DNA of 64,000 nucleotides from Pseudomonas frederiksbergensis (lineage in GTDB: Bacteria; Pseudomonadota; Gammaproteobacteria; Pseudomonadales; Pseudomonadaceae), in the NCBI RefSeq assembly GCF_003732705.1, contig NZ_MOBR01000006.1:62001-126000 (forward strand), read 5' to 3'. Within the stretch, counting starts at the first letter, position 1. Each line of letters opens with the position of its first letter. Of this stretch, positions 34,530 to 45,430 are shown piece by piece. Under the pieces are notes generated by a model. That model did not search any database. It had not been told where the DNA came from and saw only the letters and a program-made list of their open reading frames with translations. The position numbers and the translations under genes were made by a program.

Positions 34530-35924
34530 ATGGATGATCACGGACGTAGTTCTTCTTCCAACCAGCCAATCCTTTATGTACTCGATACCAACGTATTGAT
34601 TCACGATCCAAACGCCCTGCTTAACTTCGAAGAACACCACGTTGCGATCCCGATGACCGTGCTTGAGGAGCTGGACAAGCTCAAGAGCGGGCATCACAGC
34701 GTTGCGGCCGAATGCCGTCAGGCGATCCGCCTGATCGACAAGACCCTGGGCGATGCCAGCCCCGAGGATGTCGAACTCGGTGTGCCGATCCAGCGCGGCA
34801 AGAGTGGGCCCAAGGGTTTGCTGTCAATTCTGATGAGCAAACGCGCGGAGCCGAACATCATTCTGCCCGAGCACCTGAACGACAACATCATCATCAACCA
34901 GTTGATCGACCTGCACGCGCGCGAACCCAAACTGCCCGTGGTGCTGGTCACCAAAGACATCAACATGCGCCTCAAGGCCCGGGCGTGCGGGATTGCGGCC
35001 GAGGACTACAGCACCGACCAACTGGTCGACGACGTTTCGCTGCTGCCTAACGGTTACCACAACATGACCGGCTCCTTCTGGGACCTCGTGAGCAAGGTCG
35101 AAACCCGTCAGGACCACGGCCGCACCTGGCATCAGGTGAAGCTGATCGACAACCTGCCGGCGGTGCATATCAATGAATTCATCATCGACGAGCAGGGCTT
35201 TGTCGGCTGGATCAAGGAGATCGAAGAAGACCGCCTGCTGATTCTCGACCTGCATCAAGAGCCCCTGTTGCACCAGGAAGCCTGGGGCCTGAAACCGCGT
35301 GACATCTATCAAAGCCTGGCGCTCTACGCCTTGCTCGACCCGGACATTCATCTGGTCAACCTGTCTGGTGCGGCCGGTTCCGGTAAAACCATCCTGGCCC
35401 TGGCCGCTGCGATCGAGCAGACCATGGTCAGCAAACGCTATCGCCGTATCATCGCCACTCGTAGTGTGCAGGGCCTGGACCAGGAGATCGGCTTCCTGCC
35501 CGGCACCGAAGCGGAAAAAATGGAGCCTTGGCTGGGCGCCATCACCGACAACCTCGAAGCCTTGCACATGGATGACGAAAACACCCATGGCAGCGTCGAC
35601 TACATCCTCAGCAAAGTGCCGTTGCAGTTCAAATCCCTCAACTACATTCGGGGTCGCAGCTTCCAGCAGAGCCTGATTTTGATCGATGAATGCCAGAACC
35701 TCACGCCGCACCAGATGAAAACCATCATCACCCGTGCCGGCGCCGGTTCCAAAGTGGTGTGCCTGGGCAACCTGGCGCAAATCGACACCCCTTACCTGTC
35801 CGCGACCAGCTCCGGGCTGACGTACCTGACCGAACGCTTCAAAGACTTCCCTAATGGTGTGCACATCACCCTGCAAGGGGTGCCTCGTTCCATCCTGGCC
35901 GAATACGCCGAAACGCATCTGTAA
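34530..35924 (+). CDS. PIN domain-PhoH ATPase fusion (PhoH2 type)
   Basis: The 464-residue cytosolic protein starts MDDHGRSSSSNQPILYVLDT. An N-terminal PIN nuclease domain (about residues 14-150) has the acidic residues DTNVLIHDPN, EELDKLK and VTKDINMRLKA. A C-terminal PhoH ATPase domain follows, with Walker A GAAGSGKT at about 289-296 and Walker B LILIDECQN near 385-393. Such PhoH2 proteins have been described as RNA-unwinding and cleaving enzymes. The intrinsic terminator at 35939 follows the stop. The PIN acidic residues all look intact. Confidence 0.93.
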   Translation: MDDHGRSSSSNQPILYVLDTNVLIHDPNALLNFEEHHVAIPMTVLEELDKLKSGHHSVAAECRQAIRLIDKTLGDASPEDVELGVPIQRGKSGPKGLLSILMSKRAEPNIILPEHLNDNIIINQLIDLHAREPKLPVVLVTKDINMRLKARACGIAAEDYSTDQLVDDVSLLPNGYHNMTGSFWDLVSKVETRQDHGRTWHQVKLIDNLPAVHINEFIIDEQGFVGWIKEIEEDRLLILDLHQEPLLHQEAWGLKPRDIYQSLALYALLDPDIHLVNLSGAAGSGKTILALAAAIEQTMVSKRYRRIIATRSVQGLDQEIGFLPGTEAEKMEPWLGAITDNLEALHMDDENTHGSVDYILSKVPLQFKSLNYIRGRSFQQSLILIDECQNLTPHQMKTIITRAGAGSKVVCLGNLAQIDTPYLSATSSGLTYLTERFKDFPNGVHITLQGVPRSILAEYAETHL

Positions 35925-35938
35925 CCGCATCACCCGAA

Positions 35939-35970
35939 CCGGGCGGCCCCAAAAGCCGCCCGGTTTTTTG
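35939..35970 (+). terminator. Intrinsic terminator of the PhoH-like gene
   Basis: The stem CCGGGCGGC/GCCGCCCGG with a 7-nt loop is followed by TTTTTT, 15 bp after the stop. Confidence 0.93.
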
Positions 35971-35987
35971 TGCCCCACTCAAAACCC

Positions 35988-36081
35988 TTGTAGGAGCGAG
36001 GCTTGCCCGCGAAGACGTCGGCACATCCAACATCAACGCGACTGACATACCGCCTTCGCGGGCAAGCCTCGCTCCTACAGG
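35988..36081. repeat. Palindromic repeat doublet (type A)
   Basis: CTTGTAGGAGCGAGGCTTGC and GCAAGCCTCGCTCCTACAGG arms lie between the PhoH-like terminator and moaC. Confidence 0.85.
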
Positions 36082-36162
36082 GATTGGGGTGATTGGATAA
36101 TCAAACGTGCGAAAATTTGACCCGCAGGTTTACAATCGACGCTCCTGATCAGGAGTAACCCT

Positions 36163-36636
36163 GTGCTGACTCATCTCGATTCCCAAGGTCGCGCCAACAT
36201 GGTCGACGTCACCGAAAAAGCCGTGACGTTCCGTGAAGCGACCGCCCAAGCGCTGGTGCGTATGCAGCCCGAAACCCTGCAAATGATCGTCAGCGGTGGT
36301 CACCCAAAAGGTGATGTGTTCGCCGTGGCGCGCATTGCCGGCATTCAGGCAGCGAAGAAAACCAGCGATCTGATTCCCCTGTGCCATCCGCTGATGCTCA
36401 CTGGCGTCAAGGTCGAACTCAGTGCCGAAGGCGACGACACCGTGCGCATCGTCGCGCGTTGCAAGTTGTCCGGGCAGACCGGCGTCGAGATGGAAGCACT
36501 GACCGCCGCCAGCGTCGCGGCACTGACCATCTATGACATGTGCAAGGCTGTGGACCGGGGCATGACCATCGAAAGCGTGCGGCTGCTGGAGAAACTCGGC
36601 GGCAAGAGCGGGCATTTCCAGGCGGATCCGTCATGA
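36163..36636 (+). CDS. moaC: Cyclic pyranopterin monophosphate synthase MoaC
   Basis: The 157-residue cytosolic enzyme converts the MoaA product to cyclic pyranopterin monophosphate in molybdenum cofactor synthesis. It is read from a GTG at 36163 with AGGAG 7 nt upstream. The family signatures are [14 protein letters not shown] at the N-terminus, DLIPLCHPL and [20 protein letters not shown], and it ends KSGHFQ. It begins the moaCDE operon, with its stop overlapping the moaD start. Confidence 0.97.
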   Translation: MLTHLDSQGRANMVDVTEKAVTFREATAQALVRMQPETLQMIVSGGHPKGDVFAVARIAGIQAAKKTSDLIPLCHPLMLTGVKVELSAEGDDTVRIVARCKLSGQTGVEMEALTAASVAALTIYDMCKAVDRGMTIESVRLLEKLGGKSGHFQADPS

Positions 36637-36875
36637 ACGTTACGGTGAAGTTTTTCGCCCGTTACCGCGAAGCGCTGGGCGTGGACTCGATCAAGGTAGA
36701 AGGCGATTTCGCCACGGTGGATGACGTGCGGGCGCTGCTGGCCCAACGTGATGACGCCGAAGTGCTAAGCGAACAAAACCTGATGTGCGCCCGCAACGAA
36801 GACCTTTGCCAGCTCGACGAACCGGTGAGCGACGGCGATGAAGTGGCGTTCTTTCCGACCGTGACCGGGGGCTGA
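36633..36875 (+). CDS. moaD: Molybdopterin synthase small subunit MoaD
   Basis: The 80-residue ubiquitin-like sulphur carrier starts [19 protein letters not shown] and ends [10 protein letters not shown]. The C-terminal Gly-Gly needed for thiocarboxylation is present. The ATG overlaps the moaC stop (ATGA), and the next start, moaE, is 2 bp after the stop. It delivers sulphur to MoaE for the dithiolene of molybdopterin. The start at 36540 would read within moaC and is rejected. Confidence 0.96.
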   Translation: MNVTVKFFARYREALGVDSIKVEGDFATVDDVRALLAQRDDAEVLSEQNLMCARNEDLCQLDEPVSDGDEVAFFPTVTGG

Positions 36876-36877
36876 TC

Positions 36878-37330
36878 ATGGCGATTCGCGTGCAGTCCAC
36901 GGCGTTTGATCCGGGCGCTGAAGTCAACGCCATGCATGCTGCCAATGTCGGCGTTGGGGCGGTGGTGAGTTTTGTCGGTTATGTGCGCGACTTCAATGAC
37001 GGGCTCGACGTGGCGGGGATGTTTCTCGAGCACTATCCGGGCATGACCGAAAAGGCCCTGGGCAAGATTGCCACCGAGGCCGAACAGCGCTGGCCACTGC
37101 TCAAGCTCGAAGTGCTGCACCGCATCGGCGCCCTGGAACCGGGTGAGCCGATCGTCTTCGTCGGCGCCGCCAGCGCCCACCGCCAGGCTGCGTTCGATGC
37201 CTGTGCCTTTGTCATGGACTACCTCAAAACCCGCGCGCCGTTCTGGAAGAAAGAAAACACCAGTGATGGGCCGCGTTGGGTAGAAGGGCGGGACAGTGAT
37301 CATGTGGCGGTGGATCGTTGGAAGCGGTGA
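36878..37330 (+). CDS. moaE: Molybdopterin synthase large subunit MoaE
   Basis: The 150-residue catalytic subunit forms a heterotetramer with MoaD and inserts two sulphurs into cyclic pyranopterin monophosphate. It starts MAIRVQSTAFDPGAEVN. The conserved segments are VGAVVSFVGYVRD, MFLEHYPGMTEK, and the lysine-containing AAPFWK-like region seen here as RAPFWKKEN near residues 123-131. It is the last gene of the operon. Confidence 0.97.
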   Translation: MAIRVQSTAFDPGAEVNAMHAANVGVGAVVSFVGYVRDFNDGLDVAGMFLEHYPGMTEKALGKIATEAEQRWPLLKLEVLHRIGALEPGEPIVFVGAASAHRQAAFDACAFVMDYLKTRAPFWKKENTSDGPRWVEGRDSDHVAVDRWKR

Positions 37331-37350
37331 TTTTGTAGCGCCCTCAAGTA

Positions 37351-37448
37351 CGCCTTCGCGGGCAAGCCTCGCTCCTACAGGTTGTTGTCGATCACAAATT
37401 TTGTGGACGACACTAACCCTGTAGGAGCGAGGCTTGCCCGCGAAGAGG
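37351..37448. repeat. Type-A repeat arms in inverted (outward) order
   Basis: CGCCTTCGCGGGCAAGCCTC arm, 37-bp spacer, then CCTGTAGGAGCGAGGCTTGC arm. The order is opposite to the usual doublet. The same outward arrangement recurs after the next gene. Confidence 0.75.
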
Positions 37449-37535
37449 CCATCCGCAACCCCAAAAACCCCCCTGATTCATCACCCGACCAGAGGCCCGG
37501 ACGATCTTCTCGCGCGCGATTGACGATTTATACAT

Positions 37536-37552
37536 AAAAGTCCAGTATGGAA
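37536..37552. promoter_or_regulatory. Operator-like motif upstream of the binding-protein gene
   Basis: AAAAGTCCAGTATGGAA lies about 85 bp before the ATG. It closely matches AAAAGTCCATAATGGAC found upstream of dauB (41506-41522, minus strand). Both resemble the dyad GTCCA-N3-TGGAC. It is a candidate DauR site; the binding is inferred. Confidence 0.55.
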
Positions 37553-37636
37553 TTATAAGTACAAAAAAGGCGTTCCCCCCCGTTTCAGCTTTTTCTTCTG
37601 TCTTGCCAAACCAACAACAACCGCGAGAAAACGAAC

Positions 37637-38413
37637 ATGAAGAAATACCCCCTCATCACCGGTCTGGCCCTGAGTCTGTTGGCGTGCAGCAGCGTGTTCG
37701 CCGCCGAGAAAACCCTGCGCATCGGCATCGAAGCGGCGTATCCGCCGTTCGCCTCCAAGACCGACAAGGGCGAGATCGTCGGTTTCGACTACGACATCGG
37801 CAATGCCCTGTGCGCGCAGATGAAGGTCAAGTGCATCTGGGTCGAAGGTGAATTCGACGGTCTGATTCCTTCCCTGAAAGTGAAGAAAATCGACATGGCG
37901 CTGTCGTCCATGACCATCAACGAAGACCGCAAAAAGTCGGTGGACTTCACCCACAAGTACTACTTCACTTCATCGCGCCTGGTGATGAAGGAGGGCGCGG
38001 TGGTGGATGACCAGTACGCCAGCCTCAAGGGCAAGACCATTGGCGTGCAGCGCGCCACCACCACTGACCGTTACGCCACCGAGGTGTTTGAACCGAAGGG
38101 CATTAACGTCAAACGCTACGGCAACAACGAAGAGATCTACATGGACCTGGCCGCGGGTCGTCTCGATGCGATTTTTGCCGACACCATTCCGCTGAACGAC
38201 TTCCTGTCGATGCCCCGTGGCAAAGGCTACGCGTTTGTCGGGCCGGAGCTCAAGGATCCGAAATACGTGGGTGAGGGCGCCGGGATTGCGGTGCGCAAGG
38301 GTAATGCCGAATTGGTCAGCGAACTGAACACGGCCATCGATGGCATTCGCGCGAATGGCGAATATCAGAAGATTTCCGACAAGTATTTCAAATCTGATAT
38401 TTACGGCGACTGA
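37637..38413 (+). CDS. Arginine/ornithine-type periplasmic binding protein
   Basis: The 258-residue periplasmic solute-binding protein of polar amino-acid ABC importers starts [19 protein letters not shown], with a signal peptide ending near SSVFAA (about residue 23). The mature protein has the family segments [27 protein letters not shown] and [15 protein letters not shown]. It lacks adjacent permease or ATPase genes, so it must share a transporter encoded elsewhere. Its position beside dauR, dauA and dauB resembles P. aeruginosa PA3865 next to dauBAR and suggests D- or L-arginine/lysine binding. The ligand is inferred. Confidence 0.9.
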   Translation: MKKYPLITGLALSLLACSSVFAAEKTLRIGIEAAYPPFASKTDKGEIVGFDYDIGNALCAQMKVKCIWVEGEFDGLIPSLKVKKIDMALSSMTINEDRKKSVDFTHKYYFTSSRLVMKEGAVVDDQYASLKGKTIGVQRATTTDRYATEVFEPKGINVKRYGNNEEIYMDLAAGRLDAIFADTIPLNDFLSMPRGKGYAFVGPELKDPKYVGEGAGIAVRKGNAELVSELNTAIDGIRANGEYQKISDKYFKSDIYGD

Positions 38414-38418
38414 CAGAT

Positions 38419-38519
38419 CGCCTTCGCGGGCAAGCCTCGCTCCTACAGTTTCAATGTTGTTCACGCGATGGGCGAACAACACAAAACCTGTAGGAGCGAG
38501 GCTTGCCCGCGAAGAGGCC
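38419..38519. repeat. Type-A repeat arms in inverted (outward) order
   Basis: CGCCTTCGCGGGCAAGCCTC arm (to 38448) and CCTGTAGGAGCGAGGCTTGC arm (from 38487) lie between convergent genes, the binding protein and dauR. Confidence 0.75.
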
Positions 38520-38545
38520 CGATCAAACAACACATCGCTCAGGGC

Positions 38546-39172
38546 CTAACCCTTCAATTCCTTCAAATGCTTGTACACCGTCGCCCGCCCCATGTTCAGC
38601 ACATTCGCCACGTAGTTGGAGGCGCTTTTGCCTTTGAACGCGCCTTCGGCGTGCAGCGCCAACACCAGTTCGCGTTTGTGGTCGCGGGTCAGCACATTCA
38701 GGCTCAACTGACGTTCCCGCAGCCAGGCGTGCAGGAAGGTGTTGATCCGTTCCTGCCAGTCATCGCGGAACAGTGAGTCCGGTTGCGGGATCAACTTGGT
38801 CGGCGACAGGAACAGATCCAGCGCAGCCTTGGCATTTTCGAACAGCGAAATATTCAGGTTGATGCACAGCACCGCCAGCGGATGGCCGTCTCTGTCGCGC
38901 AGTACGCTGCTGAGGCTGCGAATCTTCTGACCATCCCAGTTGAGCTTTTCGTACGGCCCGATGTTTCGTTCGCTGACCTCTTCGCTGAGCATGTCCTCCA
39001 GCGCCGAGTCATCCCCGATTTCCCGCTTCGACAGGTTATTGGCGATGTAATCGACTTTCTGCGTGCGCAGATCGTGCAGCACCACCTCGGCGTGAGGAAA
39101 GAACAGCGTGGCGATGGCGTCGGCGATCGCTCGGAAATTATCCAGGGCCGGGTCTTTTTCAGGTGCATTCAT
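38546..39172 (-). CDS. dauR: DauR-type transcriptional regulator (PAS-like YheO domain plus HTH)
   Basis: The 208-residue cytosolic regulator starts MNAPEKDPALDNFRAIADAI. A YheO-like PAS domain (about residues 10-125) includes VVLHDLRTQKVDYIANNLS. A C-terminal HTH (about 160-205) includes GKSASNYVANVLNMGRATVY. In P. aeruginosa DauR represses the dauBAR operon in response to D-arginine, and here too it follows dauA on the same strand. The ATG at complement 39170-39172 is chosen; the longer in-frame extension lies mostly in the gap after dauA and has no supporting features. Confidence 0.9.
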   Translation of the reverse strand: MNAPEKDPALDNFRAIADAIATLFFPHAEVVLHDLRTQKVDYIANNLSKREIGDDSALEDMLSEEVSERNIGPYEKLNWDGQKIRSLSSVLRDRDGHPLAVLCINLNISLFENAKAALDLFLSPTKLIPQPDSLFRDDWQERINTFLHAWLRERQLSLNVLTRDHKRELVLALHAEGAFKGKSASNYVANVLNMGRATVYKHLKELKG

Positions 39173-39261
39173 ACAAGGAGCTCCAGGCAACGTCAGCGCC
39201 CCATCAAACAGGGCGCTGGAAGTTTGCCGCAATCCTGGCGACACGTCACCCAAGTCGCCGC

Positions 39262-40524
<1,263 letters not shown>

Positions 40525-41472
40525 TTAGTGCTGGAGGTGGTAGAGGGCATTCGCCAGCGCAATGTCTTCCAGGCCCAGGCCAATGGAGCGGAAGAATACG
40601 TGGCGGTCGTAGCCAGGACGCGGCACCTTGCCGCTCAGCAGGTCGGGCAGGTCACCGACAATCGCGCTCTTGTCCCAGCCATGTTGTTCGCCAGCGATCA
40701 GCATTTCGCCTGCCGAGCCCGGGGTGGTCTGACGATAGTCGCAGAACACCTGCATGTCGTTGAGGCGCTGGGGCGGTACTTCGTGGGCCCGTGGCGCGTT
40801 GGTGCTGATCGAGGTGATCAGCGCAGGTCGGCTCAGGGTGGCCGGATCAATCACCGGGCCGGCGGACGAGGTGCAGAGCATGATCACGTCAGCGTCCTGA
40901 ATCGCTGCTTCGCGACTGTCGACGAGGGTCAGCCGTGGGTCGAGGCTTTGCAGCTGTGCCCGGGCGTCGGCATTCAGTTCGCTCAAGCCCGGCGAGTACA
41001 GGCTGATGCTCTGCCAGTCCCGCAAGGCCTTGACGTAGTGCACGTGCGCTTGGGCGACCTTGCCGCTGCCGATAATCGCCAGGCGCGTGGCGTTCAGCGG
41101 GGCGAGGGCATCGACTGCCACGGCGGTGGTCGCGGCGGTGCGGGCGGTGGTCAACTCGCCGGCATCGCAGAGCAACAGTGGCTGGCCGGTTTGCATCGAC
41201 ATCAACAACGTCCACGCCGTGACCAGCGGACCTTGCTCGCGCACGATGTAAGGCGACGTCTTGACCCCGTAAACGCCATCTTCGGCCAGTACACCCAGGT
41301 AATTGATGAAGTCGCCGGCACCCTGGGGAAATTCCACCAGTTGCTGCGCCGGTTGCACGGCTTGCCCGGCGGCCAGGTCACGGAACAGCTTGCGCAGGAT
41401 CTGCGGCACATCGACCTGTGCCAATAGCTCGCGGGCCTGAAGTTGATTGATCACATAGGGCGTACTGGACAT
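40525..41472 (-). CDS. dauB: L-arginine dehydrogenase/ornithine cyclodeaminase family DauB
   Basis: The 315-residue Rossmann-type enzyme of the ornithine cyclodeaminase/mu-crystallin family starts MSSTPYVINQLQARELLAQV. The nucleotide-binding part has LAIIGSGKVAQAHVHYVKAL near residues 129-148. In P. aeruginosa DauB is the NAD(P)H-dependent enzyme that converts 2-ketoarginine made by DauA into L-arginine. It is first in the dauBAR-type cluster, with a candidate operator 31 bp upstream. The ATG at complement 41470-41472 is chosen over an extension that would cover the operator. Confidence 0.9.
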   Translation of the reverse strand: MSSTPYVINQLQARELLAQVDVPQILRKLFRDLAAGQAVQPAQQLVEFPQGAGDFINYLGVLAEDGVYGVKTSPYIVREQGPLVTAWTLLMSMQTGQPLLLCDAGELTTARTAATTAVAVDALAPLNATRLAIIGSGKVAQAHVHYVKALRDWQSISLYSPGLSELNADARAQLQSLDPRLTLVDSREAAIQDADVIMLCTSSAGPVIDPATLSRPALITSISTNAPRAHEVPPQRLNDMQVFCDYRQTTPGSAGEMLIAGEQHGWDKSAIVGDLPDLLSGKVPRPGYDRHVFFRSIGLGLEDIALANALYHLQH

Positions 41473-41502
41473 GGTCGGCTCCGGGCGCTGGAAGTAAACT
41501 AA

Positions 41503-41522
41503 TTTGTCCATTATGGACTTTT
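41503..41522. promoter_or_regulatory. Operator-like dyad upstream of dauB
   Basis: GTCCAT-T-ATGGAC is a perfect 6-bp inverted repeat with a single central base. It is flanked by AAAA on the dauB-coding strand. The extended form AAAAGTCCATAATGGAC closely resembles the motif before the binding-protein gene. A DauR site is inferred from position and sharing. Confidence 0.6.
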
Positions 41523-41560
41523 AGTTTTGTCGAGCAAGCTCCCGTTGAAAAAACCAGACG

Positions 41561-41600
41561 AAAAAAAAGCGCAGTCCGTTGCCGGCTGCGCCTCTTTTTA
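41561..41600 (-). terminator. rhlB terminator
   Basis: The stem GCGCAG/CTGCGC with a short inner CCGG...ACGG element is followed on the minus strand by a run of eight T, 12 bp after the rhlB stop. A T-run on the plus strand suggests some bidirectional activity. Confidence 0.9.
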
Positions 41601-41611
41601 ACGCGCCTTCG

Positions 41612-43099
41612 TTACGGGCGCTTGCGCTCAACCGCCCGCAACAGATGCGTCGGTGGCGTTTCACAGCTGATTTTTTTACCCAGCAACGCCTCGATGGACG
41701 GCAACTGGTAGGAGTCATCTTCACCGGCGAAGCTGATGGATACGCCATCGGCACCCGCACGGCCAGTCCGACCGATGCGATGCACGTAGTCGTCCGGCAC
41801 TTCCGGCAGGGTGAAGTTGATCACGTGGCTGATGCCGTCGATGTGAATGCCGCGACCGGCAACATCGGTGGCCACCAGCACGCGAATCTTGCCTTCGCGA
41901 AAACCTTCCAGGGTTTTGATGCGCTTGTGCTGCGGCACGTCGCCAGACAGCTGCGCGGCGTTGACGCCATCGCGCACCAGGCGTTCTTCGATGCGTCGCA
42001 CTTCATCCTTGCGGTTGGCGAACACCATCACCCGCTCCCAACCGTTGTCGTTGACCAGGTTGTAGAGCAGTTTGTATTTGTCGGCACCGGCCACGGCGTA
42101 GATGTGTTGCTCAACGTTTTCGCTGGCCACGTTCTGCGACTCGATCTCGACGATCGACGGGTCGGTGGTCCACTGCTTAGCCAGGTTCATCACGTCTTCG
42201 GTGAAGGTCGCGGAGAACAGCAGCGTCTGACGCTCGTTCTTCGGCGGCGTCTGGCGAATGATCTGACGTACTTGTGGGATGAAACCCATATCGAGCATGC
42301 GGTCGGCTTCGTCCAGGACCATGACTTCGACCATGTCCAGATGCACGTCGCCGCGCTGGTTGAAGTCCAGCAGACGGCCCGGGGTGGCGACGAGGATGTC
42401 GCAGTGACGGGCTTCGAGGTGCTTGAGCTGCTTGTCGAAGTCCATGCCGCCGACAAACGTCATGACGTTGAGGCCGGTGTACTTGGTCAGGTCGGCGGCG
42501 TCCTTGGCGATCTGCACCACCAGTTCGCGGGTCGGCGCGATGATCAGCGCCCGCGGTTCACCCATGTAGCGTTCTTTGGGCGGCGGGGTTTCCAGCAACT
42601 GGGTGATGATCGAAATCAGGAACGCGGCGGTTTTACCGGTGCCGGTCTGGGCGCGACCGATGGCATCTTTGCCGGCCAGGGTGAAACCGAGGACTTGCGC
42701 CTGGATCGGCGTGCAATACGGAAAGCCCAGGTCCTGAATGGCGTGCATCAGTTCAGGGGCAAGCTTGAAATCGTGGAAGCGGGTTTTGCCTTCCAGGGGC
42801 TCGACGGCGAAGTCTTCGAGTTTCCAGGGAATAACCGGGGCCTTTGGCTTCGGTTCGCGACGCGGTTTTGCAGGTTTCGGGGTTTCGCTGAGCGGTTGTT
42901 CGGCAGCGATTGCCTCGACAGGTAGGGCGGCCGGTGTGGTCACGGGCTCTTGTTTCGGTGCCGCTGCGGCTGCGGTCCGGCCAGGCTGACGACCGTCGGT
43001 GCGGTGGCTGGGGGTGTGAGACGGAGCGCTGGCGACTGGCGCGAGCTGCTCAGTCTCGCTTTTACCGAACATTTTTTTGAGTGCTTTGAGCACGGTCAT
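41612..43099 (-). CDS. rhlB: DEAD-box ATP-dependent RNA helicase RhlB
   Basis: The 495-residue cytosolic RNA helicase starts [19 protein letters not shown]. The core contains AQTGTGKT (motif I, about residues 148-155), [18 protein letters not shown] (DEAD), SATF, and [12 protein letters not shown] near 445-456. The N-terminal extension (about residues 25-95) is low-complexity, rich in Pro/Ala/Lys, and is typical of pseudomonad RhlB. It acts in mRNA decay and ribosome metabolism. A good terminator follows the gene. Confidence 0.95.
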   Translation of the reverse strand: MTVLKALKKMFGKSETEQLAPVASAPSHTPSHRTDGRQPGRTAAAAAPKQEPVTTPAALPVEAIAAEQPLSETPKPAKPRREPKPKAPVIPWKLEDFAVEPLEGKTRFHDFKLAPELMHAIQDLGFPYCTPIQAQVLGFTLAGKDAIGRAQTGTGKTAAFLISIITQLLETPPPKERYMGEPRALIIAPTRELVVQIAKDAADLTKYTGLNVMTFVGGMDFDKQLKHLEARHCDILVATPGRLLDFNQRGDVHLDMVEVMVLDEADRMLDMGFIPQVRQIIRQTPPKNERQTLLFSATFTEDVMNLAKQWTTDPSIVEIESQNVASENVEQHIYAVAGADKYKLLYNLVNDNGWERVMVFANRKDEVRRIEERLVRDGVNAAQLSGDVPQHKRIKTLEGFREGKIRVLVATDVAGRGIHIDGISHVINFTLPEVPDDYVHRIGRTGRAGADGVSISFAGEDDSYQLPSIEALLGKKISCETPPTHLLRAVERKRP

Positions 43100-43207
43100 C
43101 TCATCAATTGGTTAAGGAATGTACGCCGGCCAGTGTAATGCAAGAATCGGGCGCGGCGTAGCGGGATGATCAAAGGAGGCTAAAGGACGTTCTTTTCATA
43201 TAAAGAG

Positions 43208-44333
<1,126 letters not shown>

Positions 44334-45365
44334 ATGAAAATGTTGAAATCCACCCTGGCTATCGTGACTGCAGCCGCAGTGCTCGGTGTCAGTGGGTTCG
44401 CTCAGGCGGGTGCAACCCTGGATGCAGTGCAGAAAAAAGGTTTCATTCAGTGCGGCGTGAGTGACGGTCTGCCGGGTTTCTCGGTTCCGGACTCCACCGG
44501 CAAGATCCTCGGGATCGACGCTGACGTCTGCCGCGCTGTGGCAGCCGCCGTATTCGGCGACGCCACCAAGGTCAAGTTCAGCCAGTTGAACGCCAAGGAG
44601 CGTTTCACCGCGCTGCAGTCCGGCGAAATCGACATTCTTTCGCGTAACACCACCATGACCAGTTCCCGTGACGCGGGCATGGGCCTGAAATTTCCTGGCT
44701 TCATTACTTATTACGACGGCGTAGGCTTCCTGGCCAACAGCAAGCTGGGCGTGAAAAGTGCCAAGGAACTGGACGGTGCAACCATCTGCATTCAGGCCGG
44801 TACTACCACCGAGCTGAACGTTTCCGACTACTTCCGCGCCAACAACCTGAAATACACCCCGATCACTTTCGACACCTCCGATGAAAGCGCCAAGTCGCTG
44901 GAGTCCGGTCGTTGCGACGTGCTGACTTCCGACAAGTCGCAGCTGTACGCACAGCGCAGCAAACTGGCTTCGCCAAAAGACTACGTGGTACTGCCGGAAA
45001 CCATCTCCAAAGAACCACTGGGTCCAGTCGTGCGTAACGGCGATGACGAGTGGCTGGCGATCGTTCGCTGGGTTGGCTACGCGCTGCTGAACACTGAAGA
45101 AGCCGGTATCTCTTCGAAAAACGTTCTGGCTGAAGCCAAGTCCACCAAGAACCCGGACGTTGCCCGTATGTTGGGTGCTGACGGCGAATACGGTAAAGAC
45201 CTGAAGCTGCCGAAGGACTGGGTCGTCAAGATCGTTTCCCAAGTCGGTAACTACGGCGAAATCTTCGAGAAAAACCTCGGCAAGGGCACTCCGCTGGAAA
45301 TCGACCGTGGCTTGAACGCCCTGTGGACCAACGGCGGCATTCAATACGCACCACCAGTGCGCTGA
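44334..45365 (+). CDS. aapJ: General amino-acid ABC transporter binding protein AapJ
   Basis: The 343-residue periplasmic binding protein starts MKMLKSTLAIVTAAAVLGVS, with a signal peptide ending near GFAQAG. The mature protein has KGFIQCGVSDGLPGFS, GIDADVCRAVAAAVFGD and IDILSRNTTMTSSRD, typical of the AapJ/BztA family. The family captures a broad range of L-amino acids, mainly acidic and amide ones. It is first gene of the aapJQMP operon; GGAGG lies at 7 nt from the ATG. Confidence 0.95.
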   Translation: MKMLKSTLAIVTAAAVLGVSGFAQAGATLDAVQKKGFIQCGVSDGLPGFSVPDSTGKILGIDADVCRAVAAAVFGDATKVKFSQLNAKERFTALQSGEIDILSRNTTMTSSRDAGMGLKFPGFITYYDGVGFLANSKLGVKSAKELDGATICIQAGTTTELNVSDYFRANNLKYTPITFDTSDESAKSLESGRCDVLTSDKSQLYAQRSKLASPKDYVVLPETISKEPLGPVVRNGDDEWLAIVRWVGYALLNTEEAGISSKNVLAEAKSTKNPDVARMLGADGEYGKDLKLPKDWVVKIVSQVGNYGEIFEKNLGKGTPLEIDRGLNALWTNGGIQYAPPVR

Positions 45366-45430
45366 TGGTTCTGTCACCCGGTGGGCCAACCACCGGGTGA
45401 TGTTCTGTTCCATTATTTCCGGGGCACTTC

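Larger units (their letters stand above)
37331..37636. other. Gene-free stretch with split repeat and binding-protein promoter
   Basis: These 306 bp hold two outward-facing single arms of the type-A repeat (37351-37380 and 37418-37448). Further on is an A/T-rich promoter-like zone (37520-37565) with an operator-like motif. The final 60 bp are the leader of the binding-protein gene. Confidence 0.6.

Noticed and set aside
36117..36136. TTGACC and TACAAT as a moaC promoter
   Set aside because: The two hexamers are only 8 bp apart, not about 17, so they cannot form one sigma-70 promoter.
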